A stretch of 64,000 nucleotides of DNA from an uncultured Clostridia bacterium (GTDB taxonomy: Bacteria > Bacillota > Clostridia > Oscillospirales > Ruminococcaceae), in contig CANQOC010000002.1 of the NCBI GenBank assembly GCA_947625375.1, positions 114,039-178,038 on the forward strand. Direction: 5' to 3'. The notes beneath the pieces were generated by a model that had not been told where the DNA came from, ran no database searches, and was given only the letters and a program-made list of their open reading frames with translations. The translations under genes were made by a program, and so were the position numbers. Of the stretch, positions 1 through 8,719 are shown piece by piece (positions within the stretch are counted from its first letter, which is position 1; every line of letters begins with the position of its first letter).

Positions 1-458
1 TCGAAATAGATGTTCCCGCCGGCCTCGTATGCGTATCCCTTGTCGATGAGCGCCGAGATGACGCGAATGAATTCGCCGATATATCCCGTCGCGGGGACAA
101 CGGTGTCCGGCGTCCTGATGTTAAGCTTTTTGCAGTCGTCAAAGAAAGCGTCGGTATAAAATTTCGCAATCTCCATCACCGTCTTGTGCTCCCGCTTCGC
201 GCCCTTGAGCATTTTATCGTCGCCGGTGTCGCCGTCCGAGGTGAGGTGTCCGACGTCGGTGATGTTCATGACGCGGTTGACCGTATACCCCGAATAGCGG
301 AGGTATTTTTCGAGGACGTCTTCCATTATATATGACCGAAGATTTCCGATGTGCGCGTAGTGATAGACCGTCGGGCCGCAGGTATACATTTCGACCCGCC
401 CGGGGGTATGGGTCACAAATTCGTCCTTCGAGCGCGTAAGACTGTTATATAGCTTCAT
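1..458 (-). CDS. cysS: Cysteine--tRNA ligase, N-terminal part (runs off the window)
   Basis: Charges tRNA-Cys with cysteine in the cytoplasm. The 152 visible residues begin [14 protein letters not shown] and carry the family signatures: MYTCGPTVY, with the first zinc-binding cysteine, and HIGN, the class I HIGH motif, at about residue 36. The KMSKS loop and anticodon-binding region lie beyond base 1. The start ATG (458-456) shares one base with the cysE stop (TAATG), so the two genes are probably translationally coupled and expressed from the cysteine T-box promoter upstream of cysE. The identity is secure; only the 3' end is missing, because of the window edge. Confidence 0.97.
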   Translation of the reverse strand, partial: MKLYNSLTRSKDEFVTHTPGRVEMYTCGPTVYHYAHIGNLRSYIMEDVLEKYLRYSGYTVNRVMNITDVGHLTSDGDTGDDKMLKGAKREHKTVMEIAKFYTDAFFDDCKKLNIRTPDTVVPATGYIGEFIRVISALIDKGYAYEAGGNIYF

Positions 459-1123
459 TATTGCACTTCCTTCCGCCCGTCTTCGAGCAGTTTTATTTTT
501 CCTTCGAGCTCTTCAATCTTCGCGCGCTGGCGGCAGAGCTCCTGCGACACGGGGTCGGGAATGTGAATCTGGTCGAGGTCGTTCACCCGGACTCCGTTTC
601 TTCTGACGACCCGCGCCGGAACGCCGACGGCGGTCGCGTTTGCGGGCACGGCGTCGAGGACGACGGCGTTTGCGGCAATCTTTGCGTTATCTCCGACGGT
701 AAACGGTCCGAGGACCTTTGCGCCGCAGCCGACCATCACGTTGTTGCCGAGGGTCGGGTGGCGCTTGCCCTTGCCCTTGCCGGTGCCTCCGAGGGTCACG
801 CCCTGATAGAGAATACAGTTGTCGCCGATTTCGGCGGTCTCGCCGATGACGACGCCGGCGCCGTGGTCGATAAAGAGGTTCTTCCCGATTTTTGCCCCGG
901 GGTGAATCTCGATGCCGGTGATAAGGCGGCCGAGCTGAGACAGTGCGCGCGCGGCGGTCTTAAAGTTGTTGACATGAAGCCGGTGGGCGATTCGGTAGAT
1001 GAATACGGCGTGCAGCCCCGAATATGTCAGGAGGATTTCGACGCCCGAGCCGGCGGCCGGGTCTCTTTCGCGGACAAGCTCAACCTCGTCCCTAATCCGT
1101 CCGATTGCACCAAAAATGTCCAA
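458..1123 (-). CDS. cysE: Serine O-acetyltransferase
   Basis: Transfers acetyl from acetyl-CoA to serine, giving O-acetylserine, the first step of cysteine synthesis. At 221 aa it is of the short bacterial type. It has an N-terminal helical part followed by left-handed beta-helix hexapeptide repeats (about residues 70-175), with the DHG triad region (D86-H87) and H122 in the KRHPTLG segment, as in known CysE proteins. The C-terminus ends in a charged helix rather than the classic feedback-inhibition tail. It sits directly downstream of a cysteine T-box leader and overlaps cysS by one base, so synthesis of cysteine and charging of tRNA-Cys should respond together to uncharged tRNA-Cys. Confidence 0.95.
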   Translation of the reverse strand: MDIFGAIGRIRDEVELVRERDPAAGSGVEILLTYSGLHAVFIYRIAHRLHVNNFKTAARALSQLGRLITGIEIHPGAKIGKNLFIDHGAGVVIGETAEIGDNCILYQGVTLGGTGKGKGKRHPTLGNNVMVGCGAKVLGPFTVGDNAKIAANAVVLDAVPANATAVGVPARVVRRNGVRVNDLDQIHIPDPVSQELCRQRAKIEELEGKIKLLEDGRKEVQ

Positions 1124-1358
1124 AACAAATCCCTCTTTTCAAAAAATAAACGCCGCCCTGCCGCACCCGGCGGCAAAAGGGAGGCGAGTTCTCGCGGTTC
1201 CACTCCGATTTATTTCTCGAAAGCCTTAACGCGGCCGACGCGGCGGCATTTCCTCCGCCGGGCTTACGGGCGCACCTTCGCCGCCCTCCCCGCCGCGCTT
1301 CCAGCCTTGTCGCGGCTCTCTTTCGGGTACCCTCGGCTACTCTTCCCGCTCATCGCCT
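1124..1358 (-). promoter_or_regulatory. T-box leader, cysteine-specific, upstream of cysE-cysS
   Basis: Read on the minus strand, the leader shows the stem I signature GATGAGCGGGAAGAGTA, then AGAGAG and GGCTGGAAG distal elements, then a specifier region GAAGGTGCGCCC with codon TGC (Cys). The T-box sequence AGTGGAACCGCG lies near 1191-1206. The T-box bulge reads UGGA, matching the UCCA end expected of tRNA-Cys (discriminator U). A GC-rich hairpin (1151-1174) followed by GTTTATTTTTT forms the terminator just before the cysE start. A -10 box TATAAT is at 1370-1365. Expected action: uncharged tRNA-Cys binding favours the antiterminator and read-through. The specifier assignment is by eye. Confidence 0.92.
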
Positions 1359-1496
1359 TTTTGTATTATATGCAGTATAGCACAGCCGGGTGAAAAAATC
1401 AAGAGGCACGGGCAAAGATGACAGATATGAGAAGTCAGAAGTCAGAAGATAGAGGATAGAAGTTAGAGGATAGAGATGAGGCCTGAGCGGCCGCAA

Positions 1497-1739
1497 CTAA
1501 TATATTTCCTGTTCAAGACTGTCAAAAATCTCTGCCGAGAAGAATTCTCCGAGTGTGATATTCAGTCCGTCACAAAATTTTTTGATGGTCGTAATCGAGA
1601 TGTCCCGCCTTTTCGGGTCAAGCATTGAATAAGCCGTGGACGGAGTAACGCCCGAGCGATTTGCCAATTCGTTGATTTTTATACCTTTTTCACGGCAAAG
1701 TTCCAAAATCCTTTCCGTAACTGCGTCCTTGACAGACAT
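1497..1739 (-). CDS. Small XRE/Cro-type HTH regulator
   Basis: An 80-aa protein that is almost only a helix-turn-helix domain (residues 8-65): INELANRSGVTPSTAYSML followed by the typical SITTIKKFCDGLNITLGEFF. No second domain is present, so it should act as a small DNA-binding dimer. The start is supported by GAGGTGAT seven bases before the ATG. It is divergent from the lipoprotein gene at 1853. A near-perfect 30-bp palindrome lies between them and overlaps the lipoprotein -35 box, which makes repression of that neighbour, and possibly of itself, the likely role (inference). Confidence 0.85.
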   Translation of the reverse strand: MSVKDAVTERILELCREKGIKINELANRSGVTPSTAYSMLDPKRRDISITTIKKFCDGLNITLGEFFSAEIFDSLEQEIY

Positions 1740-1769
1740 AATATCACCTCAAGGACATTTTAAAAAATT

Positions 1770-1799
1770 TTACGCAAATGCGTGTACGCACTTGCGTAA
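1770..1799. promoter_or_regulatory. 30-bp palindromic operator candidate
   Basis: The arms TTACGCAAATGCG and CGCACTTGCGTAA pair around a GTAC-like centre with a single mismatched arm position. The right arm contains TTGCGT, the -35 box of the promoter for the gene at 1853. A protein bound here would block that promoter. The neighbouring HTH gene at 1497-1739 is the obvious candidate ligand (inference). Confidence 0.7.
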
Positions 1800-1820
1800 T
1801 TAAGAAAAGTATGCTATAAT
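1792..1820 (+). promoter_or_regulatory. Promoter of the lipoprotein gene at 1853
   Basis: The -35 TTGCGT (1792-1797) and -10 TATAAT (1815-1820) are separated by 17 bp, with the -35 inside the palindromic operator candidate. AAAGGAG follows eight bases before the ATG at 1853. Confidence 0.8.
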
Positions 1821-1852
1821 ATTCTCACTTTATTCGTAAAGGAGACATCAAA

Positions 1853-2821
1853 ATGAAAAAACTTGTAAAAATTCTCGGCATCATAATCGTTGTTATTGCG
1901 GTACTCGTCGCGGCGGTATCATGCGTGGCAGACTACGGCGACAGCGATTCATCTTCCTCTGACGGCGATTCGGCAAACGCAGCTGCGGCAAGTCCCGACA
2001 GCTCCCCCGACGATTCCTCGGACACCCTCAGCGCAAAGCGTCCGGAAGCCGCGCCTCTCGAACCCTCCGGCGACCTCGGCAATTATCATGTTGAAATCGG
2101 TGAGTGCACTCTCACAAAAGACTACAGCGGCAGAGCGGCGGCGGTTATAAGCTATACGTTCACCAATAACGGCGACGAAGCGGAGAGCGCAATGGTAGCT
2201 TTATTGGACAGAGCGTTCCAAAACGGCGTAAGCCTTGAAACGGCAATATTTGGCGATGACAGCATAGTCAACTCCGCCGATGTTATGAAGGACATTCAGC
2301 CCGGCGCAAGCATCGAAATCAAGGAAGGCTTTTTACTGTCGAGCGAAAGCGCTCCGATAGAATATGAGCTTCAAGAGACAATATCATTCAGTGACGACAA
2401 GCTCGGAAAGACCTTTGTAATCGACGAAAACGGCAAGACCGAATATCCTACCGCTCCGCAGGGCAGTAAAAGCGGTACGCTCGGCGACTATGACGTTTCT
2501 ATCATATCGAGCGAAATCGGAGACGACTATGACGGCAAAGACGTTCTTATCGTTCATTATGGATTTACCAACAACGGCAAAAAGGAGGCAAGCTTCTCAC
2601 TGAGCATTTCCGCGGAAGCCTTCCAAAACGGCGTTGAGCTTGAGCGTGCCTACTTTGCGGACAGCAACGACGCCTCCTCTCTGTATGTCAAACCCGGTGC
2701 CGGAATTGAGGTTGTGCTGGCGTACGAGCTACCCGACACATCGGCAACGGTCAACCTTGAAGTGTCAGAGCTGTTAAGCTTCAGCGACGAAAAGCTGACC
2801 GCGACAATAGAGCTCGGATAA
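1853..2821 (+). CDS. Lipoprotein with two tandem DUF5067-like domains
   Basis: A secreted, probably lipid-anchored protein of 322 aa. Residues 1-24 form a signal peptide ending in a lipobox-like AAVSC. A Ser/Asp/Ala-rich linker follows (25-75). Then come two homologous beta-rich domains (about 80-195 and 210-320), each with the pattern YxFTNNG followed by AFQNGV(S/E)LE. The duplicate halves suggest an internal duplication. DUF5067-type domains are common in Firmicutes lipoproteins but have no assigned function. It is transcribed from a promoter overlapped by the operator candidate at 1770-1799, so it is probably controlled by the divergent XRE protein. A bidirectional terminator follows. Confidence 0.75.
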   Translation: MKKLVKILGIIIVVIAVLVAAVSCVADYGDSDSSSSDGDSANAAAASPDSSPDDSSDTLSAKRPEAAPLEPSGDLGNYHVEIGECTLTKDYSGRAAAVISYTFTNNGDEAESAMVALLDRAFQNGVSLETAIFGDDSIVNSADVMKDIQPGASIEIKEGFLLSSESAPIEYELQETISFSDDKLGKTFVIDENGKTEYPTAPQGSKSGTLGDYDVSIISSEIGDDYDGKDVLIVHYGFTNNGKKEASFSLSISAEAFQNGVELERAYFADSNDASSLYVKPGAGIEVVLAYELPDTSATVNLEVSELLSFSDEKLTATIELG

Positions 2822-2830
2822 AACGCATAT

Positions 2831-2859
2831 AAAAAGCAGCCGTAAAATGGCTGCTTTTT
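2831..2859. terminator. Bidirectional terminator between convergent genes
   Basis: AAAAAGCAGCC and GGCTGCTTTTT form an 11-bp stem with a short loop and A/T tracts on both sides. It can end both the lipoprotein transcript (plus) and upp (minus). Confidence 0.9.
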
Positions 2860-2872
2860 CATGTCCGTATTC

Positions 2873-3502
2873 TCATTTCGTCCCGTAAATCCTGTCGCCT
2901 GCGTCGCCGAGTCCCGGGACGATATAGGCGTTCTCGTTGAGGCACTCGTCGAGGTTGCCGCAGTATATCTCGACGTCGGGATGGGCGACCGAAAGCGCCC
3001 TGAGTCCCTCGGGCGCCGCGATAATCGACATAAACTTGATGTGCTTTCCGCCGCGCTGTTTTATAAGGTTGATTGCGTCGACGGCGGAGCCGCCGGTCGC
3101 GAGCATCGGGTCGAGGACGATTATAAGCCGCTCGCCGATGTTGTCGGGAAGCTTGCAGTAATACTCGTGCGGAATGTGCGTGACCTCGTCGCGGTACATT
3201 CCGATGTGCCCGACCTTTGCCGACGGGACAAGCGCGAGAATTCCGTTCACCATTCCGAGTCCCGCCCTTAAAATCGGGACAATCGCAAGCTTTTTGCCCG
3301 CAACCATCGGCTGTATAGTCTTGCAAATCGGCGTTTCGATTTCGACCATATCGGTCGGAAGGTCGCGAAGCGCCTCGTATCCCATAAGCGTCGCTATCTC
3401 CTCGATAAGAGTGCGGAAATCCTTGGTGCCGGTCGACTTGTCTCTTAAAAGTGAAATCTTGTGCTTGATAAGCGGGTGGTCGAAAATTGTTATCTGTGAC
3501 AT
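2873..3502 (-). CDS. upp: Uracil phosphoribosyltransferase
   Basis: Salvages uracil: uracil + PRPP gives UMP + pyrophosphate. The 209-aa product, starting [15 protein letters not shown], is normal family length. The PRPP-binding loop is [11 protein letters not shown], and the C-terminal uracil-binding segment is [16 protein letters not shown]. The ATG at 3502 is chosen because AAAGGAGCGAG sits just upstream and the family starts there. The reading frame is open further upstream, but that extension has no homology-like content. It is monocistronic and ends at a shared bidirectional terminator. Confidence 0.97.
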   Translation of the reverse strand: MSQITIFDHPLIKHKISLLRDKSTGTKDFRTLIEEIATLMGYEALRDLPTDMVEIETPICKTIQPMVAGKKLAIVPILRAGLGMVNGILALVPSAKVGHIGMYRDEVTHIPHEYYCKLPDNIGERLIIVLDPMLATGGSAVDAINLIKQRGGKHIKFMSIIAAPEGLRALSVAHPDVEIYCGNLDECLNENAYIVPGLGDAGDRIYGTK

Positions 3503-3584
3503 AATCTCGCTCCTTTCGGTTTTTTTCATTCTATCACCTTTCGGCGACGATTTCAACCCCGTAATCAAAATTTCATAAAACGTG

Positions 3585-3613
3585 TTGAAAATCCCCCGCC
3601 GCCGTGATAGAAT
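3585..3613 (+). promoter_or_regulatory. Promoter of the GH2 gene
   Basis: TTGAAA (3585-3590), a 17-bp spacer, then TAGAAT (3608-3613), followed by AAGGAG eight bases before the ATG at 3644. Confidence 0.75.
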
Positions 3614-3643
3614 AATGATAATCAATCAGAAGGAGATTTTGCC

Positions 3644-6600
3644 ATGGAAAGATATCTTTTGAATCACGGCTGGGAATTCTGCCTCTGCGAACCCGACGGA
3701 AAACCCGGGCGCTTTTCCCCCGTCGACATTCCGCACGACTGGCTTATATATGACGCCGAAAATCTCTATAAGGACGGCGACGGACACTATCGCCGGGAAA
3801 TCGACGTCACCGACGCGGGACTTAACTATGTCCTTCGCTTCGAGGGGGTATATCAGGACTGCACCGTATATCTCAACGGGCGCGAAATCTTTGAGTGGAA
3901 ATACGGATATACGACCTTCGACGTCCCGCTTTCGGGCATTAAGAGCGGCAGGAACACCGTCGAGGTCCTCGTACGGCACCGTCACCCTAACTCGCGCTGG
4001 TATTCGGGCGCGGGAATCTACAGAAACGTATGGCTCACCGTTAAGGGCGAGAGCGAAATCCTCCCCGACGGGATATATGTCACCCCGAAAAAGACCCCCG
4101 GCGGATTTATAACCGAGACCGACACCGAGCTCCGCGGACGCGGCGAGGCGCTTTTGCGGCACACAATATCTGACACCGGCGGAAACGCCGTCTCCTCCGT
4201 CGAGACGAAAGTCACCCTCGGCGAAGAGGTCTCGGTCATAAGCCTTTGCCTCCCCGAATTTTCGCCGAAGACATGGAGTCCCGAGGAGCCGAACCTCTAT
4301 CGCCTCAAAACCGAGCTGATTCAGGGCGGCGAGGCGGTCGACGGGGTGACGCAAGGCATCGGCTATAAGACCCTTGAATTCACCTCCGACCGCGGACTCT
4401 TCCTCAACGGAAAGCCTTATAAGCTCTTGGGAACATGTATACATCACGACTGCGGCGCGCTCGGCTCGGCGGTGAATAAGGCGGCCGTTCGGCGGCAGTT
4501 TGAGATACTTAAGGACATGGGCGTGAACTCGCTGAGGACGTCGCACAACCCGCCGTCAGTCGAATTTCTCGACCTCTGCGACGAGATGGGATTTTTGGTC
4601 GACAACGAGTGCTTCGACATGTGGGAGCGCCCGAAGAACAGATACGACTATGCCCGCTTCTTCCCCGAGTGGCACGGGCGGGACGTTAAAAGCTGGGTCC
4701 GCCGCGACCGCAACCGCGCCTGTATGCTTATGTGGTCAATCGGAAACGAGATTTCGGACACAAACTTTCTCCCCCGCGGCGCCGAGGTCACCGAGGAGCT
4801 GAAGCGGTGCGTCCGCTTGCATGACTACAAGAACATGTACCCCGTGACCCTCGGGTCGAACACGATGTATACCGACGGAGGGCAGGAGTGCGCCAAGCAC
4901 CTCGACATCGTCGGCTACAACTATCTCGAGCGGCTATATGACGAGCACCACGAAAAATACCCCGACTGGAAAATCTACGGCTCAGAGACCTCGTCGACCT
5001 ATCAGTCGAGGGGGGTATATCACTTCCCGGCGTCGACGGTGACGTCGACCTTCGACGACGAACAGTGCTCGTCGCTGATGAACTGCGCGACAAGCTACGG
5101 CGCAATCAACCCCGAGTACAACATCACCATCGACCGCGCAAAGAAATTCTCGCTCGGACAGTATACATGGACCGCGCTCGACTATATCGGCGAGCCGACG
5201 CCCTTTCACACCAAAAACTCCCACTTCGGGCACGTCGACACCGCCGGCTTCCCGAAGGACACCTATTACGCCTATAAGGCGGAATGGAACCTCGCGGGAG
5301 ACCCGTTTGTACACGTCTATCCCTATTGGGACTGGAACGAAGGACAGCTTATCGACCTCTTCATCTTCTCGAACTGCTTTGAATCCGAGCTTTGGGTGAA
5401 CGGCGAATGTCTCGGGCGGCACCGGCACGACCACACCGGCTTCGGAAAGCTCTCGGGAAGGTGGCAGGTGCCCTATCACCGCGGAGAAATCCGGGCAATA
5501 GGCTATGACGAGCGCGGAAACAAGGTCGCCGAGATGGTAAGAAAGAGCTTCGGCGACCCGTCCGCGATATCCCTCGTCCCCGACAGGCGGACAATCTCGG
5601 CGAACGGCGAGGATTTGATTTATGTCGAAATCGGAATGACCGACAAGGACGGAAACCCCGTCGAGAACGCGAGGAACAGGGTTTATGTCACCGTCACCGG
5701 CGCGGGACGGCTCGTCGGCCTCGACAACGGCGACTCGACCGACTATGACCAATACAAGGGGAGCTCGCGGAGGCTCTTCAACGGCAAGCTTATCGCAATC
5801 ATCGCCGCGAGGGACTTCGCCGGGGACATCGAAATGACGGTGCGCTCGGCCGGTCTTCCCGACGCAAGGCTTTCGCTGAGCGCCGTTGAATATGACGGCG
5901 AGGCGGCCTGCTGCACCGCGGAAAACTATGAGAGTCCCTACAGTCCCGAGGTGCCGGTCAGGAAGATTGAGCTTTCGCTGAGCACCCAGACGCTCACCCC
6001 CGACTGCCCCGAGGCGGTCGCGACAGTGAAGCTTTTCCCCGAAAACACGACCTATACGCCCGATGACATCATGTTCAAGGCGACGAGCGACTCGGGGGTC
6101 GTGACGAATCTTTCAAAGGTCAGCTTTTCGGGCGGAAGGGCGAAAATCGCCGCCGTCGGCGACGGAAAATACCGTATTCGCGCATATTGCAGGAACGGCA
6201 CGCCGTTCGAGGCGGTCCTCTCCGAAACCGAAATGGAAAACACCGGCTTCGGAAAGGCGGGCTTCGACCCGTATTCCGAAAAGGTCAGCGCGTCGCTCTG
6301 TTCTTCGTCGGGGACGCCGCTTCAGGTCGTCATGCAGGGCGGACTCCAGACGCTCAAGGACAAAGAGTGCCGCATCGGCTTCGAGGGCGTCGACTTCGGA
6401 AAGACCGGCGCGGATTCCCTAACCGTCGGGATTTTCAGCTATTCGAGCGAGCCGATTCCCTTCGACCTCTGCGACGGCGGCGGAAACGTCATCGGAAGCT
6501 TTGTCTATCAGGCCGAGAGCCAGTGGAACACCTATAAATACAACACCTTTAAGCTCGGCGCGCCCCTGCGCGGCGTCCGCGACATCTGCTTTGTCTTCCG

Positions 6601-6997
6601 CGATTCCCTTCGCTTCGAGGGGTTCAGGTTCAATAAAATTCCGACCGTCGGCGGAGAAATCCCGGCGGCGGAGTGCGACAGCGTCTTCGGAGACTCGTAT
6701 GAAAAGACGCCGAACGGGATTGAGCGCATCGGCAACAACGTCACCGTCATCTTTGAGGGAATCGAGCCGGAGGAGCCGACCGGGTTCATCGAAATCCGCG
6801 GGAAAACGCGCAACGACGCCGAGAGCATACGCATCGTCGCCGACGGCGAGGACGGACAGAACGTCTCGGTCATAAGCTTTTCGGGAAAAGACGAGCACAC
6901 CGAGAGGTTCCCGCTTAAAATCGCGAAAAAAAGCCGCATAACCCTTATTTTCCTCCCGGGGTGCGACTTCGACCTTTATTCAATAAAGCTGATTTAA
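3644..6997 (+). CDS. Glycoside hydrolase family 2, beta-galactosidase type
   Basis: A retaining GH2 enzyme of 1117 aa. The layout is typical: sugar-binding jelly roll (about 1-140), Ig-like domain (140-245), TIM barrel (250-560), then a DUF4982-type module and further beta domains to the C-terminus. The acid/base is E369 in WSIGNEISD and the nucleophile E448 in IYGSETSS. LRTSHNPP and the start motif IPHDW are also family marks. There is no signal peptide, so it should act in the cytoplasm on imported oligosaccharides. Galactosides are the likely substrates, though glucuronidase or other GH2 activities cannot be excluded from sequence alone. It heads a locus with a sugar-binding lipoprotein and a GH98 enzyme. 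Confidence 0.9.
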   Translation: MERYLLNHGWEFCLCEPDGKPGRFSPVDIPHDWLIYDAENLYKDGDGHYRREIDVTDAGLNYVLRFEGVYQDCTVYLNGREIFEWKYGYTTFDVPLSGIKSGRNTVEVLVRHRHPNSRWYSGAGIYRNVWLTVKGESEILPDGIYVTPKKTPGGFITETDTELRGRGEALLRHTISDTGGNAVSSVETKVTLGEEVSVISLCLPEFSPKTWSPEEPNLYRLKTELIQGGEAVDGVTQGIGYKTLEFTSDRGLFLNGKPYKLLGTCIHHDCGALGSAVNKAAVRRQFEILKDMGVNSLRTSHNPPSVEFLDLCDEMGFLVDNECFDMWERPKNRYDYARFFPEWHGRDVKSWVRRDRNRACMLMWSIGNEISDTNFLPRGAEVTEELKRCVRLHDYKNMYPVTLGSNTMYTDGGQECAKHLDIVGYNYLERLYDEHHEKYPDWKIYGSETSSTYQSRGVYHFPASTVTSTFDDEQCSSLMNCATSYGAINPEYNITIDRAKKFSLGQYTWTALDYIGEPTPFHTKNSHFGHVDTAGFPKDTYYAYKAEWNLAGDPFVHVYPYWDWNEGQLIDLFIFSNCFESELWVNGECLGRHRHDHTGFGKLSGRWQVPYHRGEIRAIGYDERGNKVAEMVRKSFGDPSAISLVPDRRTISANGEDLIYVEIGMTDKDGNPVENARNRVYVTVTGAGRLVGLDNGDSTDYDQYKGSSRRLFNGKLIAIIAARDFAGDIEMTVRSAGLPDARLSLSAVEYDGEAACCTAENYESPYSPEVPVRKIELSLSTQTLTPDCPEAVATVKLFPENTTYTPDDIMFKATSDSGVVTNLSKVSFSGGRAKIAAVGDGKYRIRAYCRNGTPFEAVLSETEMENTGFGKAGFDPYSEKVSASLCSSSGTPLQVVMQGGLQTLKDKECRIGFEGVDFGKTGADSLTVGIFSYSSEPIPFDLCDGGGNVIGSFVYQAESQWNTYKYNTFKLGAPLRGVRDICFVFRDSLRFEGFRFNKIPTVGGEIPAAECDSVFGDSYEKTPNGIERIGNNVTVIFEGIEPEEPTGFIEIRGKTRNDAESIRIVADGEDGQNVSVISFSGKDEHTERFPLKIAKKSRITLIFLPGCDFDLYSIKLI

Positions 6998-7053
6998 CTG
7001 TGAATCCGCAATAACTTTCAGTCCTGACGCAAGGACAGACGCTCCTTTTATAT

Positions 7054-7088
7054 TGTATACTTAATCGAGTGTTGATACACCGTATACA
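7054..7088. promoter_or_regulatory. Inverted repeat upstream of the sugar-binding protein gene
   Basis: The arms TGTATAC (7054-7060) and GTATACA (7082-7088) flank 21 bases, just before the ribosome site of the gene at 7109. This may be a regulator site for the glycan genes. I find no convincing -35/-10 pair with standard spacing here. Confidence 0.4.
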
Positions 7089-7108
7089 TTTGAAAGGAGC
7101 ATTATTTT

Positions 7109-8554
7109 ATGAAGAAACTTCTTGCGCTTGCGCTCGCCGCCGTATTGGTCATAACCCTTTTCGGCTGCGGGAAAAAACAGCGCGAACCGATTGAGCTCAC
7201 CCTTTCGACCGAGGACTCCGCGGCAATCCTCAACGCCGCCGGAATAAGACTCCCGAGCGTCGAAGAGGTGTCGGCCGCGGGCAGCACCATCACCTATTTC
7301 TCCTGGTTCGACTCAATCCGCAACTACACCGAGGACGAAATCGTCAACACCGGATATTGGACCTTCAAGAACATGTACGGCTGTGAGGTCGAATATATCG
7401 AGGCAAGCTATAACGACCGCTATGAACAGCTTGCCCGCTATATCATGGCGGACGACTCGCCCGACTTCTTCCCCGCCGGCATAAGCTCCGAGGCGACATT
7501 CCCGATGTACTGCATTAAAGGGACCTTCCTCCCCGTCGACGACTATATCGACTACAGCGACAAGCTTTGGGAGGGAATGGAAGAAGCCGCCGACTACTTT
7601 GCGCTCGGCAAGCACCACTTCGCGCTCGTCACCGACGTCACCTTCCGCGACATCTGCCCCTATAACAAGAGGGTCGTCGACAGCTGGGGATTCGAGGACC
7701 CCGCCGAGCTCTATTATAACGACGAGTGGACATGGGACGTCTTCTATGACATGTGCATGGAGTTCTCGAGCGAGGACGACAACCGCTTTGCCCTCGAAGG
7801 ATACACCTTCAACGGCGCTCTGAATCAGGAGGCGACCGGCGCAAAGTTCATCTATAAGGACGAAAACGGAAAATACTACTCGAACATCGACGACCCGATT
7901 TTCGAGGCCGTGAACGACCTCCTCTATAACCTCGTAAAGAACGGCTGTACATATCACGAGGGCAACGACTACTGGGCGGGAAGAAACGACCACCAGGTCG
8001 GCGCGGGCGTCAAGGACGGACAGACACTGTTCTATATGTGCCTCTTCGGAAACATTCAGGGACCCGTTGCCGAGATGTCCGAGGTCTGGGGCGACATCGC
8101 CGCCGGCGAGCTTATGTATGTCCCGCTCCCGAGGTGGCAGGAGGGCGACGGCAACTATTACCTCGCCGCAATCCCGACCGGCTATATGATAGTCTCGGGT
8201 GCAAAGAACCCCGAGGGCGTCGCCCTGTTCGCGCAGTGCGAGCGCTTCAAGATTATCGACCCGACCGTCGTCAGAATCGACAGAAAGCAGCTCGAAGAGG
8301 TCTATCTCTGGAATCAGGACATGCTCGACATGTATGACGAATGTCGCGAAATCGTCCTCAACAACACGACGATGTACCTTAACGGCAACCTCATCGACAA
8401 CCTCAACACCGTATACAATCACTTCCGCGACGATATCGCCCGCTCTGCCAACACCACCTGGGCGCAGCTTAAGGAGACCTATTCCGACAGCTTTGACTAC
8501 TACCTCGAGGAACAGAATAAAATCATCGAGGACTATATCGCCGAGAATTCATAA
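7109..8554 (+). CDS. Sugar ABC transporter substrate-binding lipoprotein (family 1)
   Basis: A 481-aa solute-binding lipoprotein. The signal peptide is MKKLLALALAAVLVITLFGC, with the lipidated Cys at 20, followed by a family 1 extracellular binding fold rich in aromatic residues suited to sugar stacking (for example EWTWDVFYDMCMEF). It should capture oligosaccharides at the outer face of the membrane. Unusually, no permease or ATPase gene lies beside it. It sits between GH2 and GH98 genes, so its partners must be elsewhere or shared. AAAGGAG precedes the ATG by nine bases. Substrate is not predictable; the context suggests host-glycan fragments (inference). Confidence 0.88.
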   Translation: MKKLLALALAAVLVITLFGCGKKQREPIELTLSTEDSAAILNAAGIRLPSVEEVSAAGSTITYFSWFDSIRNYTEDEIVNTGYWTFKNMYGCEVEYIEASYNDRYEQLARYIMADDSPDFFPAGISSEATFPMYCIKGTFLPVDDYIDYSDKLWEGMEEAADYFALGKHHFALVTDVTFRDICPYNKRVVDSWGFEDPAELYYNDEWTWDVFYDMCMEFSSEDDNRFALEGYTFNGALNQEATGAKFIYKDENGKYYSNIDDPIFEAVNDLLYNLVKNGCTYHEGNDYWAGRNDHQVGAGVKDGQTLFYMCLFGNIQGPVAEMSEVWGDIAAGELMYVPLPRWQEGDGNYYLAAIPTGYMIVSGAKNPEGVALFAQCERFKIIDPTVVRIDRKQLEEVYLWNQDMLDMYDECREIVLNNTTMYLNGNLIDNLNTVYNHFRDDIARSANTTWAQLKETYSDSFDYYLEEQNKIIEDYIAENS

Positions 8555-8560
8555 GCGTTT

Positions 8561-8590
8561 CCCCCGCGGTGAAGAGCTGCGGGGGTTTGA
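8561..8590 (+). terminator. GC-rich hairpin after the binding-protein gene
   Basis: The stem CCCCCGC / GCGGGGG (8561-8567 with 8579-8585) is followed by only a short TTT. It is probably a weak terminator between the binding protein and the GH98 gene. Confidence 0.55.
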
Positions 8591-8665
8591 GCGGATAAAA
8601 GCGGAAAATCCGGTCTTTTATATGATTAACGCTGTTGACGAACAGTGGATTTTTCGGCAACCCGG

Positions 8666-8674
8666 TGATATAAT
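8666..8674 (+). promoter_or_regulatory. Extended -10 promoter of the GH98 gene
   Basis: TGATATAAT is a perfect extended -10 element (TGnTATAAT) with no good -35 at 17 bp. GGAGG precedes the ATG at 8720. Confidence 0.6.
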
Positions 8675-8719
8675 ATAACTATTATTCGAGCGCCGCGGGC
8701 GCAAAACGGAGGTAGATTT

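Noticed and set aside
461..1393. Long open frame opposite cysE and its leader
   Set aside because: It is a mirror frame of the real cysE gene and T-box; the GC-rich codon pattern keeps opposite frames open. No ribosome site or family motif.
3503..3625. Longer N-terminus for upp
   Set aside because: The upstream residues have no family match, and a good ribosome site precedes the ATG at 3502.
7021..7050. GTCCTGACGCAAGGAC as a terminator after the GH2 gene
   Set aside because: The five-bp stem has no T tract at the right place, so it is too weak to call.
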